This document shows, piece after piece, positions 63,401-64,000 of a DNA stretch of 64,000 bases. Within the stretch, counting starts at the first letter, position 1; every line of letters begins with the position of its first letter. A program made the position numbers and the translations under genes. The notes under the pieces are model-generated. The model searched no databases. It had not been told where the DNA came from and worked only from the letters and a program-made list of their open reading frames with translations. The stretch is from Myroides marinus. Lineage in GTDB: Bacteria; Bacteroidota; Bacteroidia; Flavobacteriales; Flavobacteriaceae. The DNA is taken from assembly GCF_900109075.1 (NCBI RefSeq), contig NZ_FNYS01000011.1:1-64000 (forward strand), in the 5' to 3' direction.

Positions 63401-64000
63401 AAAGAAGCATTAGATAGATACTTAGGAGGACGTAGTGGTGAGAGTAAAAAAGAAAAAGCATTGATGTATAATGAGAATCAACAGTATATTCATTATCAGA
63501 AAGGTTCTCTAGCATTCTATGCACTGAGTGATTACTTAGGAGAGGACAAGCTTAATAGTGTTCTAAAAGAGTATATTAAAAAAGTAGCATTCCAAGAAGC
63601 TCCTTATACTACTGCAGCAGAGTTAGTAACTGATATTAAAGCGGCAACACCTGATTCATTGAAGTATATGGTTAAAGATATGTTTGAGACAATTACTTTA
63701 TACGATAATTATATTGATGAGGCTGAGGTTAAGAAGCTTGAGAATGGAAAGTATGAAGTGAAGATTAAAGCTATTGTTAGTAAGTATAGAGCAGGTGAAA
63801 AAGGTGAAAAGATATATGCTGAAGGAAATAGTCAAAAACTAATGTATAAAACGGATAAAGGAGCAAGTATAGAATCTCTTCCTTTGGCAGATTATGTTGA
63901 AGTGGGTATTTTCACTCAGGGTGATACAAAGGACAAGAAAGCAAAAGAAAAAGTACTGTATCTGAAGAAAGTTAAGGTTTCTAAGATAGCAAATGACTTT
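60443..64000 (+). CDS. ABC permease fused to M1-family aminopeptidase (partial, runs off the window)
   Basis: The frame starts at ATG 60443 and is open for 1186 codons to the window end; the 3' end is missing. The first 600 residues form a membrane permease with many helices (WVFYLYLTLFFLLGFLS; FFGSIVFVVVTM). After a linker comes a periplasmic gluzincin domain with H938-E939-x-x-H942 (SHEVAHQWWAHQV) and a Glu at 962 (LSESLAEYSS). Such ABC/M1 fusions are common in Bacteroidota. The fused peptidase may process or trim what the permease handles. Confidence 0.93.
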   Translation, partial: MFGTIFSFELKRWFKGWVFYLYLTLFFLLGFLSMASAVGVFDVVKVTSSSLMKFNSPYVLANFIEGFNNLLYFLFPSIIGASIYRDFRYDVHHILFSYPFSKRDYLAGKFLSSFLVTLIISVMIGVGIFMATLLPWANELLIGPNVFWSYVQVYLLTIIPNMLFFGSIVFVVVTMSRSVYVGFVSMVILLIIQGIIGGLGHDMDNKELVALLDPSGSSALRYYTKYWTIDEINNNNLPIDKWYLLNRGIWLGVSLLFLVGLAKFFTFTQQAFTFSRKSKKSERVTKNNFGGIERIELPTVSYNFSLGTQWSNIFSFAKGEIKYLAKNKVFMILVGLGILMMLLVSSSATSLYGTTVYPITRLMLGIPGSTFQLVIIIITFLGAGLLVHRGKLSRMDLLIDATPTPNYVFFFSKFLSLIVVQLLLLLVIMIGGIIVQIHNGYYNFEIELYLKELIGISWIWYIIWAGLAIAVQTYFRNYLVGFFALFVFFLFGGQLSKLGIEQRIFFFNKLPGTPYSDMDGYGAALGRYYVFAIYWILFIISISGLTLLFWRRGIVSSIKERFYYAKRRAKSVIVIPTIVSALAFFGLGGYLYYENTVLNEFVSEKDQELQVVEYEKTYKKYENMLLPRITDIKVDMDLHPETRDFVAKGQFILENKNEGTVDSLYVNYITDYVNTITIAGAKEVLNDTVFGIKLYKLDKPLAHGEKMTFKFEVKNRPNTAIRSNSPVIGNGTFINNSTFPSFGYNSKGELTDDEVRKKYGLAPKERMAEQTDKKALQNTYISSDADWVTFETTVSTSADQIAIAPGYLQKEWTEGNRRYFHYKMDQKMLNFYAYNSARYEVKRDKWNDINIEVYYQKGHEYNVDRMINGVKKSLAYYEKSFSPYQHKQVRIIEFPQAMGVFAQSFANTIPFSEGIGFIANVDDEADNKVDYPFAVTSHEVAHQWWAHQVIGANVQGATMLSESLAEYSSLKVLEAEYGKGQMRKFLKEALDRYLGGRSGESKKEKALMYNENQQYIHYQKGSLAFYALSDYLGEDKLNSVLKEYIKKVAFQEAPYTTAAELVTDIKAATPDSLKYMVKDMFETITLYDNYIDEAEVKKLENGKYEVKIKAIVSKYRAGEKGEKIYAEGNSQKLMYKTDKGASIESLPLADYVEVGIFTQGDTKDKKAKEKVLYLKKVKVSKIANDF

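Overview
The window is about one third G+C. Its gene content and signals point to the family Flavobacteriaceae. It carries many proteins typical of flavobacteria (DUF4290, DUF5686, a START-like protein, an ABC permease fused to an M1 peptidase, 6S-Flavo-like RNA). Genes are preceded by the Bacteroidota promoter form TTG-N19-23-TAnnTTTG rather than Shine-Dalgarno sequences. A Myroides-like genome is my best guess, from overall gene style only; I could not run a search.

Layout. 1-1474: an IS3-family (IS150-group) insertion sequence, with orfA and orfB joined by a -1 frameshift, abutting an esterase. 2639-9780: htpG, a lipocalin/OmpA lipoprotein pair, a PadR-PspC pair, and a DUF4442/epimerase pair. 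9975-15960: grpE-dnaJ, a NatAB-like ABC exporter, a sigma-54 activator lacking its DNA-binding domain, and a degenerate half DEAD-box helicase. 16003-21329: two unknown envelope genes, tRNA-fMet, a flavodoxin-fold oxidoreductase, two identical tRNA-Met genes, a START-like protein, an aminotransferase, yqgE and HU. 21496-27488: fmt-recQ, a P-loop kinase-like ATPase, then DUF493-DUF4290-murA; MurA carries Asp in place of the fosfomycin-target Cys. 27634-37945: a DUF5686 outer-membrane protein with aroQ, a porin-like protein, xerD, rny, a 6S-like RNA, zapA with a small coiled-coil gene, an M23 peptidase and an EF-hand lipoprotein. 37967-42588: an SRPBCC protein, the cobalamin operon cobT-cobS-cobC, a Crp/Fnr regulator, a DUF4369 lipoprotein and ybaB.

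42600-57800 is the accessory part. It has intergenic palindromes, two GNAT genes (one paired with a 50-residue protein in a toxin-antitoxin-like arrangement), an S41 peptidase, a TonB-linked receptor, an S9 peptidase, a cysteine-synthase-like gene, and a Vat-like xenobiotic acetyltransferase. It also holds an orphan Phd/YefM antitoxin, a Fic protein bracketed by two perfect palindromes with the same 24-bp core, and tandem SH3-domain paralogues. The window closes with a SulP transporter and an ABC ATPase followed by a large permease-M1 aminopeptidase fusion that runs off the right edge.

The most noteworthy signals are the Fic gene with its twin palindromes (54723-55768), the small-ORF/GNAT module with a palindrome on its promoter (46697-47458), the orphan hairpin and nested palindromes at 42765-43156, and the 6S-like RNA (34279-34440). 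No rRNA, CRISPR array, prophage or integrative element other than the IS was seen.
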